Source: Desulfuromonadales bacterium C00003068 (GTDB lineage: Bacteria; Desulfobacterota; Desulfuromonadia; Desulfuromonadales; Desulfuromonadaceae). From it: a stretch of DNA of 9,185 nucleotides. The notes under the pieces were generated by a model that saw only the letters and a program-made list of their open reading frames with translations, was not told the DNA's origin and ran no database searches. The DNA lies in assembly GCA_001751155.1 (NCBI GenBank), contig MAXR01000334.1:1-9185 (forward strand), in the 5' to 3' direction. The position numbers were made by a program, and so were the translations under genes. Positions 1 through 7,065 of the stretch are shown one piece after another; position 1 is the first letter of the stretch; each line of letters opens with the position of its first letter.

Positions 1-1
1 T

Positions 2-127
2 CCCACAGCCCGGGCGGCAACTTTATACTGGCTTGCGGGTTACCTTTTAGCGCGTGATCAACGTGTCGGTGAGCTCACGCATGCCAGCAAAGATTTTCAA
101 TGGCTCTATTTGTGTAGTAGAGGATAA
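2..127 (+). CDS. C-terminal fragment of an unrecognised protein
   Basis: A frame open from the window edge encodes about 41 residues and stops at TAA 125-127, three bases before the next start codon. The visible tail has a helical stretch (ATLYWLAGYLLARDQR) followed by a polar segment and ends in LCSRG. I do not recognise the family. The helix is faintly like a tetratricopeptide-type repeat, but that is only an impression. It is read as a real gene end because its stop sits directly against the well-supported downstream gene, whose ribosome-binding site (AGAGGA, 119-124) lies inside its last codons, as is usual inside an operon. The other two forward frames carry stops at 55-57 or lead nowhere. 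Confidence 0.5.
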   Translation, partial: PTARAATLYWLAGYLLARDQRVGELTHASKDFQWLYLCSRG

Positions 128-130
128 CCT

Positions 131-1873
131 ATGGCAAAAAAACTTGATGATCTGTGGTTAAAGGCTGCTGTCGCTGGCAGTTTGTGGGCCTGTGTTGAGA
201 TTGTTCTGGGCAGTTTTTTGCATAATTTGCACCTACCCTTTGCAGGGAGTTTTCTTACTGCTGTTGCTCTTGTTTTTCTTGTTGCTCTCATTCAAATATG
301 GCCAGAAAAAGGTCTTGTTTGGCGTGCTGGTGTTGTCTGTGCCATGATGAAATCGCTCTCGCCCGGAGCGGTAATTCTCGGACCCATGGTGGCGATTATC
401 GCTGAGGCGTTTTTGTTTGAAACAGGTATTCGTTTACTTGGCCGAAACAGGGTTGGATGCCTCGTCGCAGGATGTCTGGCGATGTTGTGGCTACCGGTAC
501 AAAAAGTTGGAAGACTGTTGGTTTTTTATGGTCGCGACATGATCAATCTCTATTTGGAGATGCTGGCTCATCTGCAACAGCGGCTCTCGCTGATGTGGGT
601 TCAGCCGCCGCATTTTTTTATTGTCGTGGTTATGATCTATCTGTTGTTAGCTGTTGTTGCTGTGTCCATTGGTTGGCGCTTGGGGCAACGCTTGAAGGGG
701 TTAAGGCCAATTATTGTCAACCCTACGCCTGAAGCGATGCCAACGAAACGGATCTCATCACCTGTTCAATGGTCATTTGTTTGGTTAATCGGCCATTTTA
801 TCGCAGTGGTTTACGGGTTATGGTTATTTTCTTCAGTACCCTTTATTTACGGCACTGTCTTTTGTCTTGGCTATAGCGGGTTATGCGTGTATCGCTACCG
901 AAATGCTTATCGTCGTTTTTGTAAGCCCGGCTTTTGGTTTGTATTTATCTTGATCACAGTTTTAGCAGGTTTATTCTTAGGGACACTTCACGACCCTCAG
1001 TTAAGTTTTAAATGGCAGAGTATTTTGATCGGTTTGAAGATGAATTTACGTGCATTATTGCTTCTAGCCACGTTCACCGCACTCGGAGTAGAACTTGGTA
1101 ATCCACGGATCAAACAGCAGTTACAGCTGCGCGGATTGGGGCAATTTTCAGCAGCACTTGAATTATCGTTTCGGGTGATGCCACAGATGTTGGGTTCGTT
1201 GATGGCACATCATCTTCCGTTGCGCTCGCCATTACAGGTTTTAGCACAAATGTTGCGCCAGATGGATAGCTGGCTGGAGGAGTTTCGGCAACAGTGTCAA
1301 AGTGATTCGGTTTGTTTACTGATTGGTGATCGCGGCTGTGGGAAAACCTCCACGGTGCAAATGTTAGTCGCTGAACTTGAATTAAGGGGATATACCGTTG
1401 GTGGCTTTGTGGCCAAAGGTCTATGGCGCGACAATGAGCGTTATGGTTTTGATTTGGTTGATTTGAGAACAAAGCAGAGTTGTCCATTGTGTCGCCGCGA
1501 TGTTGAAAACGCGGTAGCGCAGCATGGTCCCTATGGTTTTTTTGAAGCTGGTCTTCAGTTCGGTGTTGGCGCTTTAAATGTTGAGTCTCTCAAGGGAGTT
1601 GATCTTGTTATTGTCGATGAGGTTGGCCCCCTCGAACTTCGCGGAGAAGGATGGGCCAAGTCGTTGACGTGCCTTGTTGAGCAGATCTCTTGCCCGATGA
1701 TTTTGACCGTACGCAGTCGCTTAAGTCAGCAGGTGGTCACAACGTGGAATCTTGAACCTGTTACGTATTGGGATGCGACTCGTATCAGTGTTCCACAAAT
1801 GATTGATGATCTAGATTTAAGCGTTGAGCCAGCAATTGAATCCTCTGCCGTGGTGACCACCATTTGTCAATAA
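131..1873 (+). CDS. Multi-pass membrane protein fused to a THEP1-like P-loop NTPase
   Basis: This 580-residue protein has two parts. Residues about 10-385 are membrane-embedded, with hydrophobic segments near 12-30, 40-56, 64-98, 107-132, 160-181, 213-250, 267-285 and 298-321. The stretch LRGLGQFSAALELSFRVMPQM (333-352) loosely recalls the coupling region of EcfT/CbiQ-type transporter subunits. Residues about 393-560 form a THEP1-like NTPase: Walker A GDRGCGKTS (399-407), the family's GGFVAKG segment (424-430), a cysteine pair CPLC (451-454), and Walker B LVIVDEVGPLEL (492-503). THEP1 proteins hydrolyse nucleoside triphosphates in vitro, with poorly known roles. AGAGGA at 119-124 gives good spacing for ATG 131. 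The gene stops 12 bases before the preferred mobA start. The link to molybdenum or molybdopterin handling is inferred from mobA and tat next door. The membrane part could be an ECF-like transporter module; this is uncertain. Confidence 0.8.
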   Translation: MAKKLDDLWLKAAVAGSLWACVEIVLGSFLHNLHLPFAGSFLTAVALVFLVALIQIWPEKGLVWRAGVVCAMMKSLSPGAVILGPMVAIIAEAFLFETGIRLLGRNRVGCLVAGCLAMLWLPVQKVGRLLVFYGRDMINLYLEMLAHLQQRLSLMWVQPPHFFIVVVMIYLLLAVVAVSIGWRLGQRLKGLRPIIVNPTPEAMPTKRISSPVQWSFVWLIGHFIAVVYGLWLFSSVPFIYGTVFCLGYSGLCVYRYRNAYRRFCKPGFWFVFILITVLAGLFLGTLHDPQLSFKWQSILIGLKMNLRALLLLATFTALGVELGNPRIKQQLQLRGLGQFSAALELSFRVMPQMLGSLMAHHLPLRSPLQVLAQMLRQMDSWLEEFRQQCQSDSVCLLIGDRGCGKTSTVQMLVAELELRGYTVGGFVAKGLWRDNERYGFDLVDLRTKQSCPLCRRDVENAVAQHGPYGFFEAGLQFGVGALNVESLKGVDLVIVDEVGPLELRGEGWAKSLTCLVEQISCPMILTVRSRLSQQVVTTWNLEPVTYWDATRISVPQMIDDLDLSVEPAIESSAVVTTICQ

Positions 1874-1877
1874 GGTG
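1872..1877 (+). promoter_or_regulatory. Ribosome-binding site that decides the mobA start
   Basis: AAGGTG lies 8 bases before ATG 1886 but only 2 bases before ATG 1880. Normal spacing therefore favours the second ATG (MTDNSSNAV...) over the first (MVMTDN...). Confidence 0.55.
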
Positions 1878-1885
1878 AAATGGTT

Positions 1886-2524
1886 ATGACTGATAATTCT
1901 TCTAATGCTGTTACAGCGGTGATTCTCGCCGGTGGATTAAGTCGCCGCATGGGTCAAGATAAATTGTTTCTTGATGTTGGCGGTGTTCCGTTGTTTGAGC
2001 GAGTACTCCAACCCATGCAACATCTATTTGATCAAATAATGGTGATTGCCAACGAACGTGAGCCGTTTCGTTATTACTCTTTTCCTGTGTACAAAGATAT
2101 CTACTCTGGAAGTGCCTTAGGGGGCTTATTTACTGGTCTTTTTCACGCAAAAACACATTGGGCTTTTGTTTCAGCTGGTGATCTCCCTTTTGTTAATGTG
2201 GAAGTGGTCAATTATCTGTTATCATTGATCCATGATTGTGATGTTGTAGTTCCGTACAGCGAAAAAGGTGCCGAGCCGTTGTTTGCTTGTTATGCTAAAA
2301 GTTGTTTGCCCGTTATGGAGCAAGCGTTGAAAAATTCTCAATTTAAAATTGTAGATCTTTTTGATACATTAACTGTTCGGCACGTCCCTTTTAGCCAACT
2401 TGCTGATATTCGAGGGATTGAAAATGCGTTTATTAATTTAAATTGTCTTGAAGATCTCTCTCTCAGTAATCAGTTGCTGATCAGTTATGATAGCAATGAA
2501 AGGATCAAGCTATGTTTGGATTAG
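1886..2524 (+). CDS. mobA: Molybdenum cofactor guanylyltransferase MobA
   Basis: MobA transfers GMP from GTP to molybdopterin-bound Mo, making the guanine dinucleotide cofactor used by DMSO-reductase-family enzymes in the cytoplasm. Residues below count from the upstream ATG at 1880. The glycine-rich nucleotide-binding signature [13 protein letters not shown] is at 16-28, [11 protein letters not shown] at 77-87, the metal/substrate motif AGDLPF at 99-104, EPLFACY at 132-138, and [10 protein letters not shown] near the C-terminus at 184-193. These follow the usual MobA order. The 212-214 residue length is slightly above the roughly 195-200 typical of the family, because of a short C-terminal tail. 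Start 1886 is preferred over 1880 on ribosome-binding-site spacing. The last codons overlap tatA by 13 bases, which suggests translational coupling. Export of Mo enzymes through Tat explains the pairing. Confidence 0.93.
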   Translation: MTDNSSNAVTAVILAGGLSRRMGQDKLFLDVGGVPLFERVLQPMQHLFDQIMVIANEREPFRYYSFPVYKDIYSGSALGGLFTGLFHAKTHWAFVSAGDLPFVNVEVVNYLLSLIHDCDVVVPYSEKGAEPLFACYAKSCLPVMEQALKNSQFKIVDLFDTLTVRHVPFSQLADIRGIENAFINLNCLEDLSLSNQLLISYDSNERIKLCLD

Positions 2525-2697
2525 GTTCACAAGAGCTCATTATTATTCTCGTGATTGTTGTCGTGCTGTTTGGTGCGAAACGTTTGCCTCAATTAGGGGC
2601 AGGGCTTGGCAAAGGGATTAAGAATTTTAAAAAAGGGATCAATTCTGACGATGACGATAAAGATCAGATCGATGATTCAAACGACAAGGATTGTTGA
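2512..2697 (+). CDS. tatA: Twin-arginine translocase subunit TatA/TatE
   Basis: This 61-residue protein has the TatA plan: a very short periplasmic N-terminus (MFGLG), one membrane helix (about 8-20), the FG hinge in [11 protein letters not shown] (19-29), an amphipathic helix ([15 protein letters not shown]) and an acidic tail starting at DDDD. TatA oligomerises to form the pore for folded proteins with twin-arginine signals. AAAGGA at 2499-2504, inside mobA, gives a 7-base spacing to ATG 2512. The gene overlaps mobA by 13 bases and tatB follows after 51 bases. The tail ends in cysteine. The FG hinge separates it from the GP-hinged TatB-like protein next door. Confidence 0.92.
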   Translation: MFGLGSQELIIILVIVVVLFGAKRLPQLGAGLGKGIKNFKKGINSDDDDKDQIDDSNDKDC

Positions 2698-2748
2698 GCT
2701 TTAGTCAGAGCGTTATCTCATTGTAGTATATCGATTTAAGGAGGTTGC

Positions 2749-3105
2749 ATGTTTGGCATTGGAATGCCCGAATTGCTCGTCATATTAGTGATTGCGATTA
2801 TCTTCATTGGGCCAAGCAAGCTGCCGGATGTTGCTCGTGCCTTAGGCCGCGGTTTGCGTGAATTTCGCCGTGCTACCGATGACCTGAAGAATAGTATCGA
2901 TCTCGAAGCGCACGTTGTCTCACCTCAGCAACAACCTACGATTCATGGTCAACAGGAGCCTCAAGCAGAACCAACGGTTTCGGTGGTGGAAGTGAATGAC
3001 GATCCTGTTGACGGAGACGCACCAATCGGTGACGTCATCGTGACCGATGACACTCGTTGCGAACAAGAGGATAAAAAAACAACGACAGAGTCGAACCATG
3101 ACTGA
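2749..3105 (+). CDS. tatB: Twin-arginine translocase subunit TatB (TatA/B family)
   Basis: This 118-residue protein starts [10 protein letters not shown] with Glu at position 8, has one membrane helix (about 7-20), the GP hinge typical of TatB (FIGPSKLPD, 19-27), and a charged amphipathic helix [20 protein letters not shown] (31-50). An acidic, Gln/Pro-rich and probably disordered tail follows. TatB binds TatC and receives twin-arginine signal peptides at the inner membrane. A strong Shine-Dalgarno AAGGAGG (2738-2744) precedes ATG 2749. The end overlaps tatC by 8 bases. TatB and TatA are hard to separate on short sequence; the GP hinge, longer tail and position before tatC favour TatB. Confidence 0.85.
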   Translation: MFGIGMPELLVILVIAIIFIGPSKLPDVARALGRGLREFRRATDDLKNSIDLEAHVVSPQQQPTIHGQQEPQAEPTVSVVEVNDDPVDGDAPIGDVIVTDDTRCEQEDKKTTTESNHD

Positions 3106-3841
3106 ACCTGAACAACCATTTTTTAGTCATATGCAGGAACTTCGCCGCCGTTTGATTGTCGGTGTCGTGGCGTGGTTAATCGCTTTCATGGTTTGTTATA
3201 ACTATGCTGAGGTGCTGTTTCAGTTTATTGCTGAACCCGTTCGACAGGCATTGCCCGACGGTAGTTCCCTCGTTTTTATTCATGCCACAGAACCCTTTTT
3301 TACCTACCTTAAAGTAGCTGCGGTTGCAGGACTGCTGGTTTCCTTACCCGTTTTACTCTGGCAACTGTGGATGTTTGTTGCCCCAGCCTTGTATCCCGGA
3401 GAGAAACGTCTCGCTGTTCCGTTTGTGCTCAGTAGCTGTTTGTGCTTTGCCGCAGGAACCTACTTTGGCTTTACCTTTGTTTTTCCAGTGATATTCACTT
3501 TTCTGATCAATTACGGTATCGGCGTTAGTGATGTCAAAGCGATGCTGTCGATTGGCGGCTACTTGAGTATGTCGACTCGGCTGTTGCTTGCTTTTGGGCT
3601 GGTATTTGAATTGCCCATTGTGATCTTCTTTCTCGCCCGCCTCGGCATTGTTGATTACCACTGGCTCGCTCGTAATCGGCGCTATGCGTTTTTGCTGGCA
3701 TTTGTAGTCGGGGCGATGTTGACTCCGCCCGACCTGTTTTCACAAGTTTCTATTGCGTTACCCTTCATTGTTCTTTATGAGGTGGGGGTGTGGGTCGCTC
3801 GGTTCTTTGGTAAGAAAAAAGAGGTTGAACCGACAGAATAA
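3098..3841 (+). CDS. tatC: Twin-arginine translocase subunit TatC
   Basis: TatC is the six-helix inner-membrane receptor that recognises twin-arginine signal peptides together with TatB. The 247-residue product has the expected landmarks: N-terminal [10 protein letters not shown] (11-20), [10 protein letters not shown] (64-73), the periplasmic-loop motif [12 protein letters not shown] (93-104), FVFPVIFTF (127-135), [16 protein letters not shown] (171-186) and the C-terminal [12 protein letters not shown] (205-216). The length is normal for the family. Start 3098 is chosen because the protein then begins [19 protein letters not shown], as homologues do; an upstream in-frame ATG at 3047 would add 17 basic residues that duplicate tatB coding sequence. 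ATG 3098 lies within the tatB end (8-base overlap), so translation is probably coupled. The local ribosome-binding site is weak. The gene ends 25 bases before a terminator hairpin. Confidence 0.95.
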   Translation: MTEPEQPFFSHMQELRRRLIVGVVAWLIAFMVCYNYAEVLFQFIAEPVRQALPDGSSLVFIHATEPFFTYLKVAAVAGLLVSLPVLLWQLWMFVAPALYPGEKRLAVPFVLSSCLCFAAGTYFGFTFVFPVIFTFLINYGIGVSDVKAMLSIGGYLSMSTRLLLAFGLVFELPIVIFFLARLGIVDYHWLARNRRYAFLLAFVVGAMLTPPDLFSQVSIALPFIVLYEVGVWVARFFGKKKEVEPTE

Positions 3842-3861
3842 AACACAGAGATGTGGATCAT

Positions 3862-3897
3862 AAAAAAGCCCGCTGAAAATTCAGCGGGCTTTTTTTT
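3862..3897 (+). terminator. Rho-independent terminator of the mobA-tatABC operon
   Basis: A perfect 10-bp stem, AGCCCGCTGA (3867-3876) with TCAGCGGGCT (3881-3890), encloses a 4-base AAAT loop and is followed by a T run (3891-3897). An A run (3862-3867) precedes it, so the element could also work on the other strand. It separates the tat operon from the next unit. Confidence 0.93.
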
Positions 3898-4003
3898 CGT
3901 TAATGCTGATATTGATTGTGTGGTGAAATTAATAGGGCAGGAGGGGATGAAGGTATCGTCCATATTTGTTGAAGAGAGGACTAAGTAATAAAAATGATGT
4001 TTT

Positions 4004-4017
4004 TTGATGTATATCAA
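4004..4017 (+). promoter_or_regulatory. FNR/DNR-type operator (TTGAT-N4-ATCAA)
   Basis: TTGATGTATATCAA is an exact match to the consensus for FNR and related Crp/Fnr-superfamily regulators (FNR, DNR/NNR; HcpR sites are close relatives). It lies in the 167-base gap between the tat terminator region and the substrate-binding-like gene. Its centre (4010.5) is 41.5 bases before a start point near 4052, the class II activator position, if the weak -10 at 4040-4045 is right. The predicted effect is activation of the downstream operon in anoxia or, with a DNR/HcpR-type protein, by nitric oxide. Which regulator acts cannot be told from the site. The rest of the gap (3901-4003) shows nothing further that I can support. 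Confidence 0.8.
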
Positions 4018-4039
4018 TTTCAAATGGTTTGCTTTTCTC

Positions 4040-4045
4040 CATGAT
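4040..4045 (+). promoter_or_regulatory. Putative -10 element of the FNR-site promoter
   Basis: CATGAT matches TATAAT at 4 of 6 positions. It lies where a -10 belongs for an activator centred at -41.5 with transcription starting near 4052. No good -35 is seen, as expected for an activator-dependent promoter. The leader would be about 16 bases and contains AAGGAG at 4055-4060. Confidence 0.4.
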
Positions 4046-4067
4046 AGCTAAAAAAAGGAGATAACTC

Positions 4068-5300
4068 ATGATTAAAGTATCTATGACTATAAAAGAGATT
4101 GTTGAAACATGGCCCGAAACGTTGGATGTGTTTATTGCCAATGGCTTTGAAAATTTAAAAGAGCCAAAAGTTCTTGAGAGTGTCGGTCGATTTCTTAAAC
4201 TCGAATCAGCACTGACAAATAAGGGCTATGCGGTCGATACCTTTGTTCAGTTACTTGAAGATAAAGTGAACGAGCAGCAAAACCAAGTTGATATTACGCT
4301 GGTTGAGAAAAAACAGCAGGACTACGATATTGACGTTGCTGGTCTGTTACCATGTCCTGTCCGAGTTCCACTTTTGGAGGCGTTTAATGCCTTTACTGAT
4401 GACTATCAGCAGCGTAGCGGTTTGAAAACACGCAGTCGCCTTGAGGCGGCCTCTGTGGGTGCTGATTGGATGGAAGAGAATATTCAGAGTTTGACGAGCG
4501 CAAGCCAGTTGCCAGATCTGTTTATCTCAGCAGGGTTTGATACATTTTTTGATCCGAAAGGGATAGGTCTGTATCAACAACAAGGAGCATTTGAGGCTGT
4601 GCCTCTCAGTGGAACCAATAGCGATTTTGCCGAGATTGATCTGATTGATCCGCGCCACTCATATTCAATTGTTTCTGTGGTTCCCGCCGTATTTATGGTT
4701 GATAAGCTTGCACTTGGAGACTTACCTGTACCGCGCACTTGGGCCGATCTGTTAAAGCCGATCTATGAGCAAAAAGTGGCGCTACCTGTCGGTGATTTCG
4801 ATCTGTTTAATGCTATTTTGCTCAATATCCATAAAGAGTTTGGCGATGATGGGGTTGAACGATTGGGTCGCTCAATGTTGAAGTCCATGCATCCTGCACA
4901 GATGGTTAAAGGGGCGGGACGCGTTCAGGAACAAAAGCCGCTGGTGACAATATTGCCTTATTTCTTTACCCGCATGGCAGGTGCCATCAAATCGGTTGAG
5001 ATTGTTTGGCCAGAAGATGGGGCCATTATTAGCCCAATCTTTCTCCTTGCAAAGAAGGAGAGTTTAGACAAGACTCGTGAAATTGCTGAATTTTTATCAA
5101 GTCAAACTGTGGGTGAAGTTTTAGCCAAAAAGGGTCTGTTTCCATCATTGAATCCTGATGTAGAGAATGTCTTGCCGGAGTGTTTTCAAGGGGGAGCACC
5201 GTGGAAATGGTTAGGTTGGGACTATATCTACGACAATAATATTGCCGAATTGATTTGTCACACCGATGCTCTATTTAATGCTGCAGCAATTCAGGAGTAA
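4068..5300 (+). CDS. Cytosolic substrate-binding-protein-like protein with DUF1858/ScdA_N-like N-terminus
   Basis: This 410-residue protein starts directly with a soluble helical domain and has no signal peptide, lipobox or membrane segment. Residues about 3-66 resemble the DUF1858/ScdA_N fold (TIKEIVETWPETLDVFIANGFE..., with Pro16 and Gly26-Phe27) but lack the CxxC seen in many DUF1858 proteins. After a polar linker, residues about 90-400 look like a type 2 periplasmic-binding (iron/ABC substrate-binding) domain: LLPCPVRVPLLEAFNAF (93-109), LPDLFISAGFDTFFDP (148-163), PAVFMVDK (206-213), PRTWADLL (222-229), a typical hinge-region motif, and AEFLSSQTVGEVLAKKGLFPSL (340-361). Cys96 in LPCPVR is a candidate ligand. 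AAGGAG (4055-4060) is 7 bases before ATG 4068. It is first in an FNR-site operon with a GTPase and an ABC ATPase, but no permease is present. The function is unknown; I infer a cytosolic metal- or cofactor-binding role. Confidence 0.78.
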   Translation: MIKVSMTIKEIVETWPETLDVFIANGFENLKEPKVLESVGRFLKLESALTNKGYAVDTFVQLLEDKVNEQQNQVDITLVEKKQQDYDIDVAGLLPCPVRVPLLEAFNAFTDDYQQRSGLKTRSRLEAASVGADWMEENIQSLTSASQLPDLFISAGFDTFFDPKGIGLYQQQGAFEAVPLSGTNSDFAEIDLIDPRHSYSIVSVVPAVFMVDKLALGDLPVPRTWADLLKPIYEQKVALPVGDFDLFNAILLNIHKEFGDDGVERLGRSMLKSMHPAQMVKGAGRVQEQKPLVTILPYFFTRMAGAIKSVEIVWPEDGAIISPIFLLAKKESLDKTREIAEFLSSQTVGEVLAKKGLFPSLNPDVENVLPECFQGGAPWKWLGWDYIYDNNIAELICHTDALFNAAAIQE

Positions 5301-5303
5301 ATC

Positions 5304-6020
5304 ATGAAATTTGTAACGGTATCAGGGCCACCGTCCTCAGGGAAAACAGCGATAATCCTTCAAGCGATTGATGCCCTCAAAGAGCGCCGCTTTCAGATCG
5401 GTGTTGTTAAGTTTGATTGTCTGGTCACTGATGACGATAAACTCTATCAGAAGCGTGGTGTTCCTGTAAGAAAAGGGCTCTCGGGCGCATTGTGCCCCGA
5501 TCATTACTTTGTCAGTAATATCGAAGCGTGTATGAAGTGGGGCTTAGAGAAAGATCTCGATATACTTATCAGTGAAAGTGCTGGCCTATGTAACCGTTGT
5601 TCCCCGCATATTAAAGATGTCACGGCCATTTGTGTCATTGATAACTTGAGTGGTATTGGGACACCGAAAAAAATTGGCCCCATGCTTAAAGCTGCCGATA
5701 TCGTCGTGATTACCAAGGGTGATATTGTTTCGCAAGCGGAGCGCGAAGTGTTTGCTTCGCGAGTGCGACAGGTGAACCCCAAGGCGGTGATTATGCATGT
5801 CAATGGCATTACTGGGCAGGGCGCGTTTGAGTTATCAACGTTATTGGCACAAACAGAGGAGATCAATACTCTTAAAGGGAAATCATTACGTTTTTCCATG
5901 CCAGCAGCATTGTGCTCGTATTGTTTAGGTGAAACCCGTATTGGCGATGAGTATCAGATGGGCAACGTGCGTAAAATTGACTTGAGTTCAAAGCCGACAG
6001 CGGAGGGCTCAAAATCATGA
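5304..6020 (+). CDS. UreG/HypB-like SIMIBI GTPase, probable metallochaperone
   Basis: This 238-residue soluble protein is of the UreG/HypB/CobW type, GTPases that deliver nickel or other metals into enzymes. Walker A is SGPPSSGKT (7-15), followed by KFDCLVTDDDKLYQKRGVPV (36-55), which lines up with the HypB/UreG segment between P-loop and metal site. LCPDHYF (63-69) then places Cys64 and His67 where UreG has its Cys-Pro-His and HypB its Cys-His metal ligands. The switch II equivalent is ISESAG (89-94), compared with ENVG in HypB. The guanine-specificity motif is probably TKGD (137-140). Added to this are CNRC (96-99) and CSYC (204-207). AGGAG at 5293-5297 is 6 bases from ATG 5304. The stop overlaps the ABC ATPase start by four bases (ATGA). 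The target enzyme and metal are unknown. Confidence 0.82.
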   Translation: MKFVTVSGPPSSGKTAIILQAIDALKERRFQIGVVKFDCLVTDDDKLYQKRGVPVRKGLSGALCPDHYFVSNIEACMKWGLEKDLDILISESAGLCNRCSPHIKDVTAICVIDNLSGIGTPKKIGPMLKAADIVVITKGDIVSQAEREVFASRVRQVNPKAVIMHVNGITGQGAFELSTLLAQTEEINTLKGKSLRFSMPAALCSYCLGETRIGDEYQMGNVRKIDLSSKPTAEGSKS

Positions 6021-7015
6021 ATGAACATCAGTTGTTAACGACAGCGTTCGAAAAGCTGTTAAAAGAAGCTCCTTACCTCAAAGATTTTTTTGATTCGTTT
6101 GGTTTTGAAGCGGCGAGCCTTACTGGCACGGTGGAAGAGCTGTTTGCAGGGTTGAGTGAAGATCACCTCGATGATATGGGGCTGACGCTGGATCAATTAC
6201 GCACAGCTCTGCGTGACTATGTCGAGGGCATGGGCGCGCTACAGCAAGAGATTGATACGGTAGAAAAGCTAACGATTCGTGGCGGTTTCAATAAAGACCG
6301 TGAAGCGGAAGACTTTGAACTCGATTTAATCCCCGGTCAAATCACCTGCATTGTTGGGCCGACAGGTTCGGGTAAAAGTCGCTTACTCGCTGATATTGAA
6401 TGGGTGGCTCAGGGCGACACACCAACAGGGCGGCATATCTTAATCAATGGTCAAGTTCCCGATGCGAAGTGGCGCTTCTCAATTGAGCATAAGTTGGTGG
6501 CTCAGTTGTCGCAAAACATGAACTTTGTCATGGATTTGAGTGTCGAAGAATTTATCCGTATGCATGCTGAAAGTCGTTTTGTCGCCAACGTTGATGAAAA
6601 AATTACCGCAATTCTGGCTCAAGCCAACGAACTAGCGGGCGAATCGTTCACTGCTGATACACCGATCACCTCCCTCAGTGGTGGTCAATCGCGAGCATTG
6701 ATGATCGCCGATACCGCAATTTTGAGTCGGTCGCCCATTGTCTTAATTGATGAAATTGAAAATGCTGGAATCGACCGCAAGAAAGCGTTAGCTCTGCTGA
6801 TTAAAGAGGAAAAAATTGTGTTGATGGCAACCCACGACCCGATTTTGGCCTTAATGGGTCAGCGCCGCCTGGTGATCAAAAATGGCGGAGTCGCTAAAAT
6901 TATTGAAACAGGGCAGGCTGAACGCGCTAATTTAGAACAACTTGAAGTTCTTGACCGTAAGTTGATGGCACTGCGTCATCGCATCCGCCAAGGTGAAACA
7001 CTCGAAACCATATAG
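6017..7015 (+). CDS. Soluble ABC-type ATPase with N-terminal DUF1858-like domain
   Basis: This 332-residue protein has a complete ABC nucleotide-binding domain: Walker A GPTGSGKS (114-121), probable Q-loop glutamine near 163-166, signature LSGGQ (220-224), Walker B IVLIDEIE (241-248), a D-loop-like segment (NAGID, 249-253) and switch histidine His273 in ATHD. Before it, residues about 10-72 form a small helical domain that aligns with the N-terminus of the first protein of the operon (Pro19, GFE 29-31, MGLTLDQL 54-61). A charged helical tail (about 300-328) may form a coiled coil. No transmembrane region and no permease gene are present, so this is not an ordinary importer. GGAGGG (6002-6007) is 9 bases from ATG 6017, and the start overlaps the GTPase stop by four bases. 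I infer that it powers a conformational step in metallocofactor handling; this is unproven. Confidence 0.82.
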   Translation: MNEHQLLTTAFEKLLKEAPYLKDFFDSFGFEAASLTGTVEELFAGLSEDHLDDMGLTLDQLRTALRDYVEGMGALQQEIDTVEKLTIRGGFNKDREAEDFELDLIPGQITCIVGPTGSGKSRLLADIEWVAQGDTPTGRHILINGQVPDAKWRFSIEHKLVAQLSQNMNFVMDLSVEEFIRMHAESRFVANVDEKITAILAQANELAGESFTADTPITSLSGGQSRALMIADTAILSRSPIVLIDEIENAGIDRKKALALLIKEEKIVLMATHDPILALMGQRRLVIKNGGVAKIIETGQAERANLEQLEVLDRKLMALRHRIRQGETLETI

Positions 7016-7043
7016 TTTTGTCGAACTTGACGATGGTGTGGTT

Positions 7044-7065
7044 AATATAATGCGAATATAACGCA
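7044..7065 (+). repeat. Two 11-bp tandem direct repeats with embedded TATAAT
   Basis: AATATAATGCG (7044-7054) is followed directly by AATATAACGCA (7055-7065); 9 of 11 bases match. The first unit contains a perfect TATAAT (7046-7051). The spacing of one helical turn would suit a regulator binding one face of the DNA, or the pair may be chance in AT-rich DNA. It lies in the 82-base gap before the zinc-ribbon gene and could mark an internal promoter, but no -35 at normal spacing is seen (TTGACG at 7027-7032 leaves only 13 bases). Confidence 0.35.

Noticed and set aside
1110..1487. Minus-strand open frame inside the membrane-NTPase gene
   Set aside because: It is fully contained in a convincing coding frame with Walker motifs and shows no recognisable domain.
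3047..3097. Upstream in-frame ATG extending TatC by 17 residues
   Set aside because: The extra residues are a frame-shifted reading of the tatB end and are basic and unlike TatC N-termini; ATG 3098 gives the normal [19 protein letters not shown] start.
3775..4023. Minus-strand open frame over the tatC end and terminator
   Set aside because: It runs through the terminator hairpin and the operator, has no family resemblance, and its composition follows from the opposite strand.
4068..7015. Ordinary ABC importer operon
   Set aside because: No permease gene is present, the binding-like protein has no export signal, and the middle gene is a GTPase rather than a membrane subunit.
7027..7051. TTGACG and TATAAT as a standard sigma-70 promoter
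   Set aside because: The spacer is only 13 bases, far from 16-18, so the pair was not called as a promoter; only the repeat with its embedded TATAAT was reported.
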